A DNA stretch of 64,000 nucleotides from Teichococcus rhizosphaerae (GTDB lineage: Bacteria; Pseudomonadota; Alphaproteobacteria; Acetobacterales; Acetobacteraceae): positions 24,685 through 88,684 of the forward strand of contig NZ_PDNU01000031.1 of the NCBI RefSeq assembly GCF_002631185.1, written 5' to 3'. Of this stretch, positions 32,872-41,007 are shown piece after piece (positions within the stretch are counted from its first letter, which is position 1; each line of letters starts with the position of its first letter). The position numbers and the translations under genes are program-made. The notes under the pieces are model-generated. The model worked only from the letters and a program-made list of their open reading frames with translations, made no database searches and was not told where the DNA came from.

Positions 32872-33630
32872 ATGAAGACCAAGAGCATCCTGGCCGCCGC
32901 CGCCTCCCTGGGCGTCCTGACCTTGGGCGTCCTCCAGGCCACCCCAGCGCAGGCGCAGGCCATGCAGCACAGCACCGAGCCACCCTTCAGCCACGAGGTG
33001 TTCACCGGCGCGGTGCTGTTCGAGAAGCTGGAATACGGCTGGGGGCTGGACGGCCCCAACATCGGCCGCTGGGACGGCCAGGCCTGGTACGGCGGCGACG
33101 TCAACCGCGTCTGGCTGAAGACCGAGGGCGAGACGTCCCGGAACGGCACGGTGGAGGGCGCCGAGGTCCAGCTGCTCTATTCCCGCCTGCTCGGCTACTA
33201 CTGGGACTTCCAGGCCGGTATCCGCTACGACATCCGCCCGCGCCCCGACCGCTTCTACGGCGTCATCGGCCTGCAGGGGCTGGCGCCCGGCATGTTCGAG
33301 GTCGACGTCCAGGGCTTCGTCAGCGAGAAGGGCGACCTCTCGGCGCGCGCCGAGGTGTCCTACGACGCCTACATCACGCAGCGGCTGGTGCTGCAGCCCA
33401 ACGTCGAGGTGAACCTCGCGCTCCAGAAGGTGCCCGAACTCGGCGTCGGCAGCGGCTTCAACGACGTCGAGGCCGGGCTGCGCCTGCGCTACGAGTTCAC
33501 CCGCGAGGTCTCGCCCTACATCGGCGTCAGCTACGAGCGGAAGCTCGGCGACACAGCCCGCTACGCCCGCAACGAGGGCGAGGACGTCGGCGGCTGGGCC
33601 TTCCTGACCGGCATCCGGCTGTTCTTCTGA
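32872..33630 (+). CDS. copB: CopB outer-membrane copper resistance protein
   Basis: 252 residues with a signal peptide (AAAASLGVLTLGVLQATPAQA). The mature protein is a beta-barrel of alternating strands (WGLDGPNIGRWDGQAWYGGDVNR in part; GYYWDFQAGIRYD; GVSYERKLGDTARYA) ending in the aromatic residues typical of outer-membrane proteins (LFF). It lacks the long Met-rich N-terminus of some CopB proteins. The start codon ATG 32872 lies 5 bases after the copA stop; a GTG at 32863 is also in frame. Confidence 0.92.
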   Translation: MKTKSILAAAASLGVLTLGVLQATPAQAQAMQHSTEPPFSHEVFTGAVLFEKLEYGWGLDGPNIGRWDGQAWYGGDVNRVWLKTEGETSRNGTVEGAEVQLLYSRLLGYYWDFQAGIRYDIRPRPDRFYGVIGLQGLAPGMFEVDVQGFVSEKGDLSARAEVSYDAYITQRLVLQPNVEVNLALQKVPELGVGSGFNDVEAGLRLRYEFTREVSPYIGVSYERKLGDTARYARNEGEDVGGWAFLTGIRLFF

Positions 33631-33790
33631 GGTCAGCCACGATGCTCCGCACGCCCCCGCCGCGGTGGTGACCTTCGGCCGTCCCGGCGTTTACCCCGTG
33701 CGGTGCACACCCCACTGTGGGCGGGCATGGACCTCGCCGTGATGGGAGACGCCGACATGACCGAACTCGCAGCGCAGACCGCATCAGCCG

Positions 33791-34561
33791 ATGCCGCCGG
33801 TCGATCCTGAGACCGAGCGGGAGGCGCGGGCCGCCAGCCCGCTTCCCCCCGAGGCCCACATCCTCGTCGTCGAGGATGACGGCGAGATGCGCACGCTGAT
33901 CGCCAAGTTCCTGCGCCAGAATGGCTTCCGGGTGACGGGCGCGCGGAACGGCGCGGAGATGTGGGACACCATCGCCCTTGCCCCGGTGGACCTCGTGCTG
34001 CTGGACGTGATGCTGCCGGGCCAGTCGGGGCTTGACCTGTGCCGGATGCTCCGCGCCAGGTCGGAGGTTCCGATCATCATGGTGACCGCACGTGGCGAGG
34101 AGGCCGACCGTGTCGTGGGCCTCGAGCTCGGCGCCGACGACTACCTCCCCAAGCCCTTCAGCCGCCCGGAGCTCCTGGCCCGCATCCGTGCCGTCCTGAG
34201 GCGCGCCCAGGCGGGCGCGAACCGGACTGGGATGGTCAGCGGCGACCGCATGGTCTTCGCGGACTGGGTGCTCGACACCCGGCGGCGCGAACTGGCGGCG
34301 CCGGACGGCTCGGCGGTCGATCTGTCCAGCGGCGAGTACGACCTCTTGCTGGCCTTCTGCGAGCACCCGCAGCGCGTCCTGTCCCGGGACCAGCTGCTGG
34401 ACCTGGCCCGCAACCGGATCTCGGACAGCATCGACCGCTCGGTGGACGTGATGGTCAGCCGTCTCCGGCGCAAGCTGGAGCCGCTGCCGGACAGCCCCGC
34501 CATCATCAAGACCGTCCGGGGCGCCGGATACATGTTCGTCCCCGCGGTGACCCGCCGGTGA
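33791..34561 (+). CDS. OmpR-family response regulator (system 2, CopR-like)
   Basis: 256 residues: receiver with VEDD and D72 (LLDVMLPGQSG), KPF, then a winged-helix output domain (LSSGEYDLLLAFCEHPQRVL, RGAGYMFVP). Its start overlaps a 17-codon upstream frame (ATG 33758, preceded by GGGAGA) that may couple translation. It overlaps the kinase gene by 4 bases. Position right after copAB suggests it controls that operon. Confidence 0.9.
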   Translation: MPPVDPETEREARAASPLPPEAHILVVEDDGEMRTLIAKFLRQNGFRVTGARNGAEMWDTIALAPVDLVLLDVMLPGQSGLDLCRMLRARSEVPIIMVTARGEEADRVVGLELGADDYLPKPFSRPELLARIRAVLRRAQAGANRTGMVSGDRMVFADWVLDTRRRELAAPDGSAVDLSSGEYDLLLAFCEHPQRVLSRDQLLDLARNRISDSIDRSVDVMVSRLRRKLEPLPDSPAIIKTVRGAGYMFVPAVTRR

Positions 34562-35790
34562 GGCGCCTGCTGCCCAGCACCCTGGCCGGACGCATCATCC
34601 TGGTGCTGCTGGTCGGCCTCATGGCCTTCCACGTCGGCAGCCTGTGGCTGCATCAGACGGGCAGCGACATCCTGCTGGGCAGCACGCAGCAGCGGGTCAC
34701 CGCCGAGCGGGTCGCCGCCGCCGCCCGCGCCGTCGGCATGGTGCCGCCGGACGCCCGCGAGGCCGTGGCGCAGGCCCTGTCCTCGCCGGGCTTCCAGGTG
34801 CGCTGGCGGCCCGGCGCCGCGGAGGGCGCCGTCGCGGCCGAGGATCTCGCCCTCACGGGCCACCGGGAGGCCGAGGGCACGGTCGGCCTGCCGGGCGGCT
34901 CCCTCTGGTACCACGCCGACCCGCTGCAGGCGCAGCCGGAGCACGCCACGCTGCTCTCCACCACCGCTATGGCGGTCGGCATCCTGGTGCTGGGGCTGCT
35001 GGTGGTGCGCCTCATCGCGCGGCCGCTGCGGGAGCTCTCCAACGCCGCCGACCGGATCGGAAGGCCGGGGCAGACGGTCACCGTTCCCGAGGAGGGACCC
35101 CGCGAGGTCCGGCAGGCGGCGCAGGCCTTCAACCGCATGCAGGCGCGCATCGACCGCCTCATCGCCGACCGGACACAGGCGCTGGCGGCGGTCAGCCACG
35201 ACCTCCGCACGCCCCTGGCGCGCCTGCGCCTGCGCGCGGGCTTCCTGGACGACGCCGAGGTGCAGCGGCAGATCGACGCCGACCTCGACGAGATGGACGC
35301 CATGATCGGCTCCACGCTGGCCTACCTGCGGGGCGACGAGGAGCAGGAGGAGGTGCGGTCCGCCGACATCGCGGCGATGCTCCAGACGCTCTGCGGCGAC
35401 GCCGAGGACATGGGCAAGCCGGTGACCTACGAGGGACCGCCGCAGGCGCGGCTGCGCTGCCGGGCCATCGCGCTCAAGCGCGCCTTCGCCAACGTCATCG
35501 ACAACGCGGTGAAGTACGGCGCCTCGGCCCGGGTGGTGCTGGATGACCGGGGCCGGGAGCTCGTCGTCCACGTCGACGACGCGGGGCCGGGGGTCCCGGA
35601 GGAGCAGCTGGAGAGCGTCTTCCAGCCTTTCTACCGCCTCGAGGAGTCCCGCAACCGCGGCACCGGCGGCTCGGGGCTCGGTCTGGCCATCGCCCGCCAG
35701 GCGGTCGGCCACCACGGCGGCTCGGTGACGCTCCAGAACCTCGCGGGCGGCGGCCTGCGCGCCAGCATCCGCCTGCCCAGGCCAGCCTAG
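34558..35790 (+). CDS. Sensor histidine kinase (system 2, CopS-like)
   Basis: 410 residues from GTG 34558. Two membrane segments (about 10-30 and 136-160), a short periplasmic sensor, HAMP, and a canonical H-box AVSHDLRTPLARLRLR with H214; then FANVIDNAVKYG, DDAGPGV and GSGLGLAIARQAV. Unlike kinases 1 and 3 it keeps HDLRTP. The small sensor has scattered His (including WLHQTG and WYHAD) that might bind metal. Copper sensing is inferred from context. Confidence 0.9.
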   Translation: MRRLLPSTLAGRIILVLLVGLMAFHVGSLWLHQTGSDILLGSTQQRVTAERVAAAARAVGMVPPDAREAVAQALSSPGFQVRWRPGAAEGAVAAEDLALTGHREAEGTVGLPGGSLWYHADPLQAQPEHATLLSTTAMAVGILVLGLLVVRLIARPLRELSNAADRIGRPGQTVTVPEEGPREVRQAAQAFNRMQARIDRLIADRTQALAAVSHDLRTPLARLRLRAGFLDDAEVQRQIDADLDEMDAMIGSTLAYLRGDEEQEEVRSADIAAMLQTLCGDAEDMGKPVTYEGPPQARLRCRAIALKRAFANVIDNAVKYGASARVVLDDRGRELVVHVDDAGPGVPEEQLESVFQPFYRLEESRNRGTGGSGLGLAIARQAVGHHGGSVTLQNLAGGGLRASIRLPRPA

Positions 35791-35800
35791 GAGAATGACG

Positions 35801-36274
35801 ATGCCCGCCTGGAACACGCGCCGGAGCTTCACCATTGGCCTGCTCGGCCTGGCCGTGCTGCCCACGGCCTGCGGCGGTTCGCCCAAGGTGGAAGCCTGGC
35901 GGGACCGCACCTGCGGCTGCTGCGGCGGCTGGGTCGAACACCTGCGGGCCGAGGGCTTCGAGGTGGACGACAAGGTGGTGGACGTCGTCGGCCCGCACCG
36001 GCAGGCGCTCGGGACGCCTCCCGACCTGATGTCCTGCCACGCCGGGAAGGTCGGCAACTACGCCCTGGAAGGCCATGTCCCGGCCGCCGCCATCCGGCGG
36101 CTGCTCAAGGAAAGGCCCAGCGGCGTCGCCGGGCTGTCCGTGCCCGCCATGCCGGTCGGCGTGCCGGGCATGGAAGTCCCGGGCGCGGAGCCCTCGACCT
36201 ACGAGGTCGTCGCCTTCGGCCGCGACGGCGCCTGGCGGCCGTGGATGCGCTTTCGCGGCCTGGAGGCCGTGTGA
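35801..36274 (+). CDS. DUF411 metal-binding lipoprotein-like protein
   Basis: 157 residues. AGGAGA lies 6 bases before ATG 35801. N-terminal RRSF with a hydrophobic stretch and a lipobox-like LPTAC. The DUF411 core shows CGCCGGW (C38, C40, C41), then MSCHAG and GHVPAAAIRRLL. Such proteins are commonly found with copper genes and bind metal through the Cys cluster. It is 10 bases after the kinase of system 2, suggesting one transcript. Confidence 0.87.
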   Translation: MPAWNTRRSFTIGLLGLAVLPTACGGSPKVEAWRDRTCGCCGGWVEHLRAEGFEVDDKVVDVVGPHRQALGTPPDLMSCHAGKVGNYALEGHVPAAAIRRLLKERPSGVAGLSVPAMPVGVPGMEVPGAEPSTYEVVAFGRDGAWRPWMRFRGLEAV

Positions 36275-36450
36275 GCGCGGTCGCCATCCCCGTTCATGGC
36301 AGGCCATCCAAGGGCCTGCCGTCACCCCACGCCCTGCGTGGCGCGTTGGTTGCGGCCCCTGGCCCACGACGCGCCATGCGGCGTCGTCACCCCGGCTGGC
36401 CGCGGCGGGCCGGGGCGCCTGAAGAACCCCTGCCACCCCTAGGAGGACAC

Positions 36451-36819
36451 ATGGTCCACATCACATCGAAGGCGATCGGCAAGGTCGCCTTGGCCGCGAC
36501 GCTGCTGTTGGGCGTCGCCGCCTGCGCGCAGCCCGGAGGCCCCCCGGCGGCGACCCCGACCTCGTCGCAGATGTCCTTGAGCCCGGCGCCGATCGCCCCG
36601 CCGGGCTCATCCGCCGCCACGGCCACCAGTGGCGCCCAGGGCAGCATGGGCTCCATGCCCGGCCACGACATGTCCAGCATGCAGGGCCACAATATGGGCG
36701 GCATGAACATGCAGCAGATGATGCAGCACTGTCAGCAGATGCGGGCCCAGGCGCAGCAGGGCTCGCTGTCGCCGCAGATGCAGCAGATGATGCAGCACTG
36801 CCAGATGATGAACCACTGA
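36451..36819 (+). CDS. Small Met/Gln/His-rich lipoprotein
   Basis: 122 residues with AGGAGGAC 2-9 bases ahead of ATG 36451. Lipobox LLGVAAC (C25). A Pro/Ser/Ala linker leads to a Met/His segment (GSMPGHDMSSMQGHNMGGMNM) and two copies of MQQMMQHCQ, each with one Cys. The soft-metal ligands suggest Cu(I) binding at the membrane surface. No named family recognised; it shares style with the small proteins at 6733 and in the copA insert. Confidence 0.7.
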   Translation: MVHITSKAIGKVALAATLLLGVAACAQPGGPPAATPTSSQMSLSPAPIAPPGSSAATATSGAQGSMGSMPGHDMSSMQGHNMGGMNMQQMMQHCQQMRAQAQQGSLSPQMQQMMQHCQMMNH

Positions 36820-36989
36820 TGAGATGGAGGCGGGGCCTCCCTGGGGCGCCCCGCCTCGCACCCACGCAGGTACAGGGTGCAGTTCCGCTGACATCAATTG
36901 ATAAGATGGCGCAAGCGGGCGGACACAGTAGCGGCCCATCCTCTCCAGGTGCCGGACAAGCAACGGCAAACCTGATTGAGGATCCCGCT

Positions 36990-37352
36990 ATGACACCCCG
37001 CTTCCAATCCGTCCTTTTCGCCCTCTCCCTATTTGCGGCGGTCGGCGCCTCCGCCGCGGTGGCGCACGCCAACGGGCCCATCGAGGTTGTTGGGCAGGGC
37101 GAGAACTTCGCCGTGGTCTACCCGCCCGGCCATGACGAGAACGTCGTGGGTGGCGGGCGTGTCGCCGTTGCCGGGAACGGAGAGAACCTGCGAATCCGCT
37201 ACCTGGATCCCGGCGCCGCGCACCCCGTACCTGGCGTTCCGGTTCCGACTGGCGGAGAGTCGGGCGGTATCGCCTACATCCAGCCTGATCACCACTATGG
37301 CGAGAGAACGGCCGAGATGATGAGCAACCCGCATGTCCGGCATCACATGTAG
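36990..37352 (+). CDS. Small exported protein with GEN repeats
   Basis: 120 residues; GAGGAT precedes ATG 36990. Signal peptide ending AVAHA before NGPIE. The mature part repeats a GEN-type motif (GENFAVVY, GENLRIRY, then a weaker GESGGIAY) around NVVGGGRVAVAG, and ends His-rich (PDHHYGER, HVRHHM). It is clearly related to the lipoprotein at 29332 but has a cleavable signal and added His. Function unknown; context suggests the periplasmic metal response. Confidence 0.7.
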   Translation: MTPRFQSVLFALSLFAAVGASAAVAHANGPIEVVGQGENFAVVYPPGHDENVVGGGRVAVAGNGENLRIRYLDPGAAHPVPGVPVPTGGESGGIAYIQPDHHYGERTAEMMSNPHVRHHM

Positions 37353-37387
37353 CTGGCCGCAGATACCGGGAATGGTACGGCGTCGCC

Positions 37388-37414
37388 CCCGCCGGAGCGG
37401 GCTGCTCCGGCGGG
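37388..37414. terminator. Bidirectional terminator hairpin
   Basis: Perfect 11-bp stem CCCGCCGGAGC / GCTCCGGCGGG with loop GGGCT between two convergent genes (ends at 37352 and 37447). Confidence 0.7.
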
Positions 37415-37446
37415 AGTGTTCAGGGCGAGGTTCGTTCGTTGGACGC

Positions 37447-37650
37447 TCAGACCGCGACGGACTGGTTCGCGTAACCCGCCTCCTCAATGGCTGCGGCGAG
37501 TTCCGCCTGCGGCACGGAGGAGGTGACGGTCACCCGCCTGTTTTCGACGTCGGCGCTGAACCCGGCCGACGCGTCCTTGAACTTCACGGCGCGCTCCACC
37601 TTCTTGGCGCAGCCGCCGCACTTCATGCCGGGAACCTCGAAGCGGTACAT
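37447..37650 (-). CDS. CopZ-like copper chaperone (HMA domain)
   Basis: 67-residue single HMA domain with GMKCGGC (C11, C14) near the N-terminus, the CxxC that holds Cu(I). GAGGAG precedes ATG 37650. It is read away from the copper ATPase at 37809, which has no HMA domain of its own, so this chaperone probably feeds that pump. A pair of back-to-back metal promoters lies between the two genes. Confidence 0.9.
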   Translation of the reverse strand: MYRFEVPGMKCGGCAKKVERAVKFKDASAGFSADVENRRVTVTSSVPQAELAAAIEEAGYANQSVAV

Positions 37651-37678
37651 CGTGCTCTCCTCGCGAGTGACCGCGCCA

Positions 37679-37766
37679 CAGGTGGGGCTTGCCCCTGTGG
37701 GAAGGTCAAGGCGCCGCAAGGGTTCGGCCAGCGCCTTGACCTTCCCACACTGGGAATCTCCATCTC
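37679..37766. promoter_or_regulatory. Back-to-back CueR-type promoters
   Basis: A perfect 19-bp inverted repeat (37696-37714 and 37731-37749, 16-base spacer) places a TTGACC -35 box on each strand: 37736-37741 rightward, 37709-37704 leftward. The rightward promoter has a 19-base spacer holding TTCCCA-CAC-TGGGAA (37742-37756) before CATCTC; the leftward one holds an imperfect CTTGCCC/TGGGAAG dyad. This fits CueR-type control of the chaperone and ATPase genes. Confidence 0.75.
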
Positions 37767-37808
37767 AGCCCAATGGAACGGCCACGGCGGCCGTAGGGAG
37801 TGCCGCAG

Positions 37809-40187
37809 ATGGACGAGCGTCATCACGATCACCACCATCATCATGGCCACCATCACGGCCACGACGCGCCACTGGCCAACAACAACGCGCCCAAGGTCCG
37901 AGACCCCGTTTGCGGGATGGAGGTCGACCCCGCCAGGACGCCGCACCACGCGCATCACGGCGGCGCCGCGTTCCACTTCTGCTCGGCGGGCTGCAAGTCG
38001 AAGTTCGAAGCCACTCCGGGCAAGTATCTGAAGCCGGAGAAGGCGGCCGCGCCGACGGCGGCGGAGAAGGCCGCCATCTACACCTGCCCGATGCATCCGG
38101 AGATCCGGCAGCAGGGGCCGGGCAACTGCCCGATCTGCGGCATGGCGCTGGAGCCGCTGGAGGTCACCGCCGAGGCCGCGCCCAACGCGGAACTCGCCGA
38201 CATGACGCGGCGGTTCTGGGTCGGCCTCGTGCTGACCCTGCCGATCCTCGTCCTGGAGATGGGCTCGCACATCCCGGGTCTCGACCTGCACCACCTGGTG
38301 CCGCCCAGGGTCTCCGTGTGGCTTCAGTTCCTGCTCGGGACGCCGGTCGTGCTCTGGGCGGGCTGGCCCTTCTTCCTGCGCGGCTGGCAGTCGGTAGTGA
38401 AGCGCAGCCTGAACATGTTCAGCCTGATCGCGCTCGGCACCGGCGCCGCCTATCTCTACAGCCTGGTCGCAACCTTCGCGCCCGGTGCCTTCCCCGCGGG
38501 CTTCCGTGGACCCGGCGACACGGTCGCCGTCTACTACGAGGCGGCCGCCGTCATCACCGTCTTGGTGCTGCTGGGCCAGGTGCTGGAACTCCGCGCACGC
38601 GAGCAGACCGGCGGCGCCATCCGCGCCCTGCTCAACATGGCGCCCAAGACCGCGCGCCGCATCCGTGCCGATGGCTCCGACGAGGAGATCCCGCTGGCCG
38701 AGGTGCACGCGGGCGACCGGCTGCGCGTGCGCCCGGGCGAGAGCGTGCCGGTGGACGGCGCGGTGCTGGAAGGCAGTGGCGCCGTGGATGAGTCCATGGT
38801 CACCGGCGAATCCCTGCCGGTCGAGAAGGCGCCGGGGTCCAAGGTCATCGGCGGCACCGTGAACGGCACCGGCGCGCTGGTGATGCGGGCGGACAAGGTC
38901 GGCTCCGACACCATGCTGTCGCGCATCGTCGCCATGGTCGCTGAGGCGCAGCGCAGCCGGGCGCCCATCCAGCGCATGGCTGACACGGTGGCGGGCTGGT
39001 TCGTCCCGGCGGTTATCGCCGTGGCGGCACTGGCCTTCGTCGCCTGGGCGGCCTGGGGCCCGAGCCCGGCGCTCTCCTACGGGCTGATCGCCGCCGTTTC
39101 GGTGCTGATCATTGCCTGTCCCTGCGCGCTCGGCCTGGCGACGCCCATGAGCATCATGGTCGGCGTCGGTAAGGGCGCGTCCGCGGGCGTGCTCATCAAG
39201 AACGCCGAGGCGCTGGAGCGCATGGAGAAGGTCGACACCCTGGTGGTGGACAAGACGGGCACGCTGACCGAGGGCAAGCCCAAGGTGGTGGCCGTGGTTC
39301 CGGCGCCCGGGCTGACTGAGGCCGAGGTGCTGCCGCTCGCCGCCAGCCTGGAGCGGTCCAGCGAGCACCCGCTGGCCGCCGCCGTGGTGGCGGCGGCCAG
39401 GGAGCGCGGCATGGCCTTCAGCGAGCCCGCCGACTTCGCCTCCGTCACCGGCAAGGGCGTCACCGGCACCGTGGGCGGGCGCCGGGTCGCGCTGGGCAAC
39501 GCGCGGCTGATGCAGGAGCTCAGCGTAGAGTTGGGCGACCTTGCCGCCAGGGCCGACGAGCTTCGGCGCGAGGGCGGCACGGCGCTGTTCCTGGCGGTGG
39601 ACGGCAAGCCGGGGGGTGTCATCGCGGTCGCCGACCCCGTGAAGCGGAGCACGCCCGCCGCGCTGGAGAGCCTGCGCGCCAGCGGCATCCACATCGTCAT
39701 GCTGACCGGCGACAACCGCACCACTGCGGAGGCGGTGGCCCGCAGGCTCGGCATCGACGAGTTCCAGGGCGACGTGCTGCCCGAGGACAAGCACCGCATC
39801 GTCCGCGAGCTCCGCGCCCAGGGGAAGGTCGTCGCCATGGCGGGCGACGGCGTCAACGACGCCCCGGCGCTGGCGGAGGCCGACGTCGGCATCGCCATGG
39901 GCACCGGCACGGATGTAGCCATGCAGAGCGCGGGGGTGACGCTGGTGAAGGGCGACCTCGCGGGCATCGCGCGGGCGCGGCTCCTGTCGCACGCGGTGAT
40001 GCGCAACATCCGGCAGAACCTGTTCTTCGCCTTCGTCTACAACACCGCCGGGGTGCCGCTGGCGGCGGGCGTGCTCTACCCGGTGCTGGGCCTGCTGCTC
40101 AGCCCCATCGTCGCGGCCCTGGCCATGGCGCTCAGCTCGGTCTCGGTGATCGGCAACGCGCTGCGCCTGCGGGCCACGCGCATCTGA
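37809..40187 (+). CDS. Cu(I)-exporting P1B-1-type ATPase with YHS domain
   Basis: 792-residue inner-membrane pump. Order: His-rich start ([15 protein letters not shown]), YHS-like domain ([10 protein letters not shown]...FHFCSAGC, about 30-75), a heavy-metal-binding motif (YTCPMHPEI...[11 protein letters not shown], about 93-120), membrane domain, TGES, CPC (C437-P-C439), DKTGT with D481, [17 protein letters not shown]. The usual HMA domain is replaced by these cysteine-bearing domains. AGGGAG is upstream of ATG 37809; a GTG at 37800 is also in frame. Regulated from the divergent promoter region shared with the chaperone. Confidence 0.94.
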   Translation: MDERHHDHHHHHGHHHGHDAPLANNNAPKVRDPVCGMEVDPARTPHHAHHGGAAFHFCSAGCKSKFEATPGKYLKPEKAAAPTAAEKAAIYTCPMHPEIRQQGPGNCPICGMALEPLEVTAEAAPNAELADMTRRFWVGLVLTLPILVLEMGSHIPGLDLHHLVPPRVSVWLQFLLGTPVVLWAGWPFFLRGWQSVVKRSLNMFSLIALGTGAAYLYSLVATFAPGAFPAGFRGPGDTVAVYYEAAAVITVLVLLGQVLELRAREQTGGAIRALLNMAPKTARRIRADGSDEEIPLAEVHAGDRLRVRPGESVPVDGAVLEGSGAVDESMVTGESLPVEKAPGSKVIGGTVNGTGALVMRADKVGSDTMLSRIVAMVAEAQRSRAPIQRMADTVAGWFVPAVIAVAALAFVAWAAWGPSPALSYGLIAAVSVLIIACPCALGLATPMSIMVGVGKGASAGVLIKNAEALERMEKVDTLVVDKTGTLTEGKPKVVAVVPAPGLTEAEVLPLAASLERSSEHPLAAAVVAAARERGMAFSEPADFASVTGKGVTGTVGGRRVALGNARLMQELSVELGDLAARADELRREGGTALFLAVDGKPGGVIAVADPVKRSTPAALESLRASGIHIVMLTGDNRTTAEAVARRLGIDEFQGDVLPEDKHRIVRELRAQGKVVAMAGDGVNDAPALAEADVGIAMGTGTDVAMQSAGVTLVKGDLAGIARARLLSHAVMRNIRQNLFFAFVYNTAGVPLAAGVLYPVLGLLLSPIVAALAMALSSVSVIGNALRLRATRI

Positions 40188-40212
40188 CGGGCGCGGTCGA
40201 GGGGAACTTGAG

Positions 40213-41007
40213 TTGACGGACCGCTCCGACACCGACGGATTCCGGGGCACGTCGCCCGCGGACCTGCCCCCGATGTCCGGCGAGGGGCGGCACGTCCTGG
40301 TCGTCGAGGACGACGGGGATCTCCGCAAGCTCCTGCTCTCCCTGCTGCGCCGGAACGGGTTCCGGGCCACCGGCGCCCGGGACGGCGTCGAGATGCGGCG
40401 CCTCCTCGCCGCGGCGCCTGTGGACCTCGTCCTGCTCGACGTGATGCTGCCGGGCCGGTCGGGGTTCGAGCTCTGCCGCGACCTCCGGACCGAGGGGCGG
40501 GTGCCGGTGATCATCCTGACGGCCCTGGCCGAGACCTCGGACCGGGTCATCGGCCTGGAGCTGGGCGCCGACGACTTCGTCGTGAAGCCCGCCGACCCCC
40601 GCGAACTGGTCGCGCGCATCCGCGCCGTCCTGCGCCGGGCCGAGGGAGCGGAGGGTTCCCCGGGTGCCCGGGGACGCGAGGTGGCGCGCTTCGCCGGGTG
40701 GTCCCTGCACACCCGGCGGCGCGAGCTGCTCCGGCCGGATGGGGTGGCCGTCGAGCTGACGAGCGGCGAGTACGACCTCCTGCTCGCCTTCGTCGAGCGG
40801 CCGCAGCGGATCCTGACGCGGGACCAGCTCCTGGACCTCGCCCGGAACCGCCCCTACGGCGGGCTGGACCGCTCCATGGACGTGCAGATCAGCCGGTTGC
40901 GCGCCAAGCTGGGCCCGCGCCCGCACGGGGACGGCGAGCCGGGGCTCATCAAGACCGTGCGGGGCATCGGCTACCTGCTCTCCAGCCCCGTGGAATGGAC
41001 GGCGTGA
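40213..41007 (+). CDS. OmpR-family response regulator (system 3)
   Basis: 264 residues from TTG 40213, preceded by GAGGGG. Receiver: VEDDGD, phospho-acceptor D76 (LLDVMLPGRSG), KPA; output domain LTSGEYDLLLAFVERPQRIL and RGIGYLLS. Very similar to regulator 1 at 27085, so the two systems probably arose by duplication. It starts 25 bases after the copper ATPase and overlaps the kinase by 4 bases, implying co-expression. Confidence 0.9.
   Translation: MTDRSDTDGFRGTSPADLPPMSGEGRHVLVVEDDGDLRKLLLSLLRRNGFRATGARDGVEMRRLLAAAPVDLVLLDVMLPGRSGFELCRDLRTEGRVPVIILTALAETSDRVIGLELGADDFVVKPADPRELVARIRAVLRRAEGAEGSPGARGREVARFAGWSLHTRRRELLRPDGVAVELTSGEYDLLLAFVERPQRILTRDQLLDLARNRPYGGLDRSMDVQISRLRAKLGPRPHGDGEPGLIKTVRGIGYLLSSPVEWTA

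Noticed and set aside
30722..32983. 753-codon leftward His/Val-rich frame opposite copA
   Set aside because: Its His richness is the complement of the Met-Asp-His repeats in copA; no independent signal.
37623..40712. 1029-codon leftward frame across the copper ATPase
   Set aside because: Shadow of the rightward ATPase, which has all P-type motifs.
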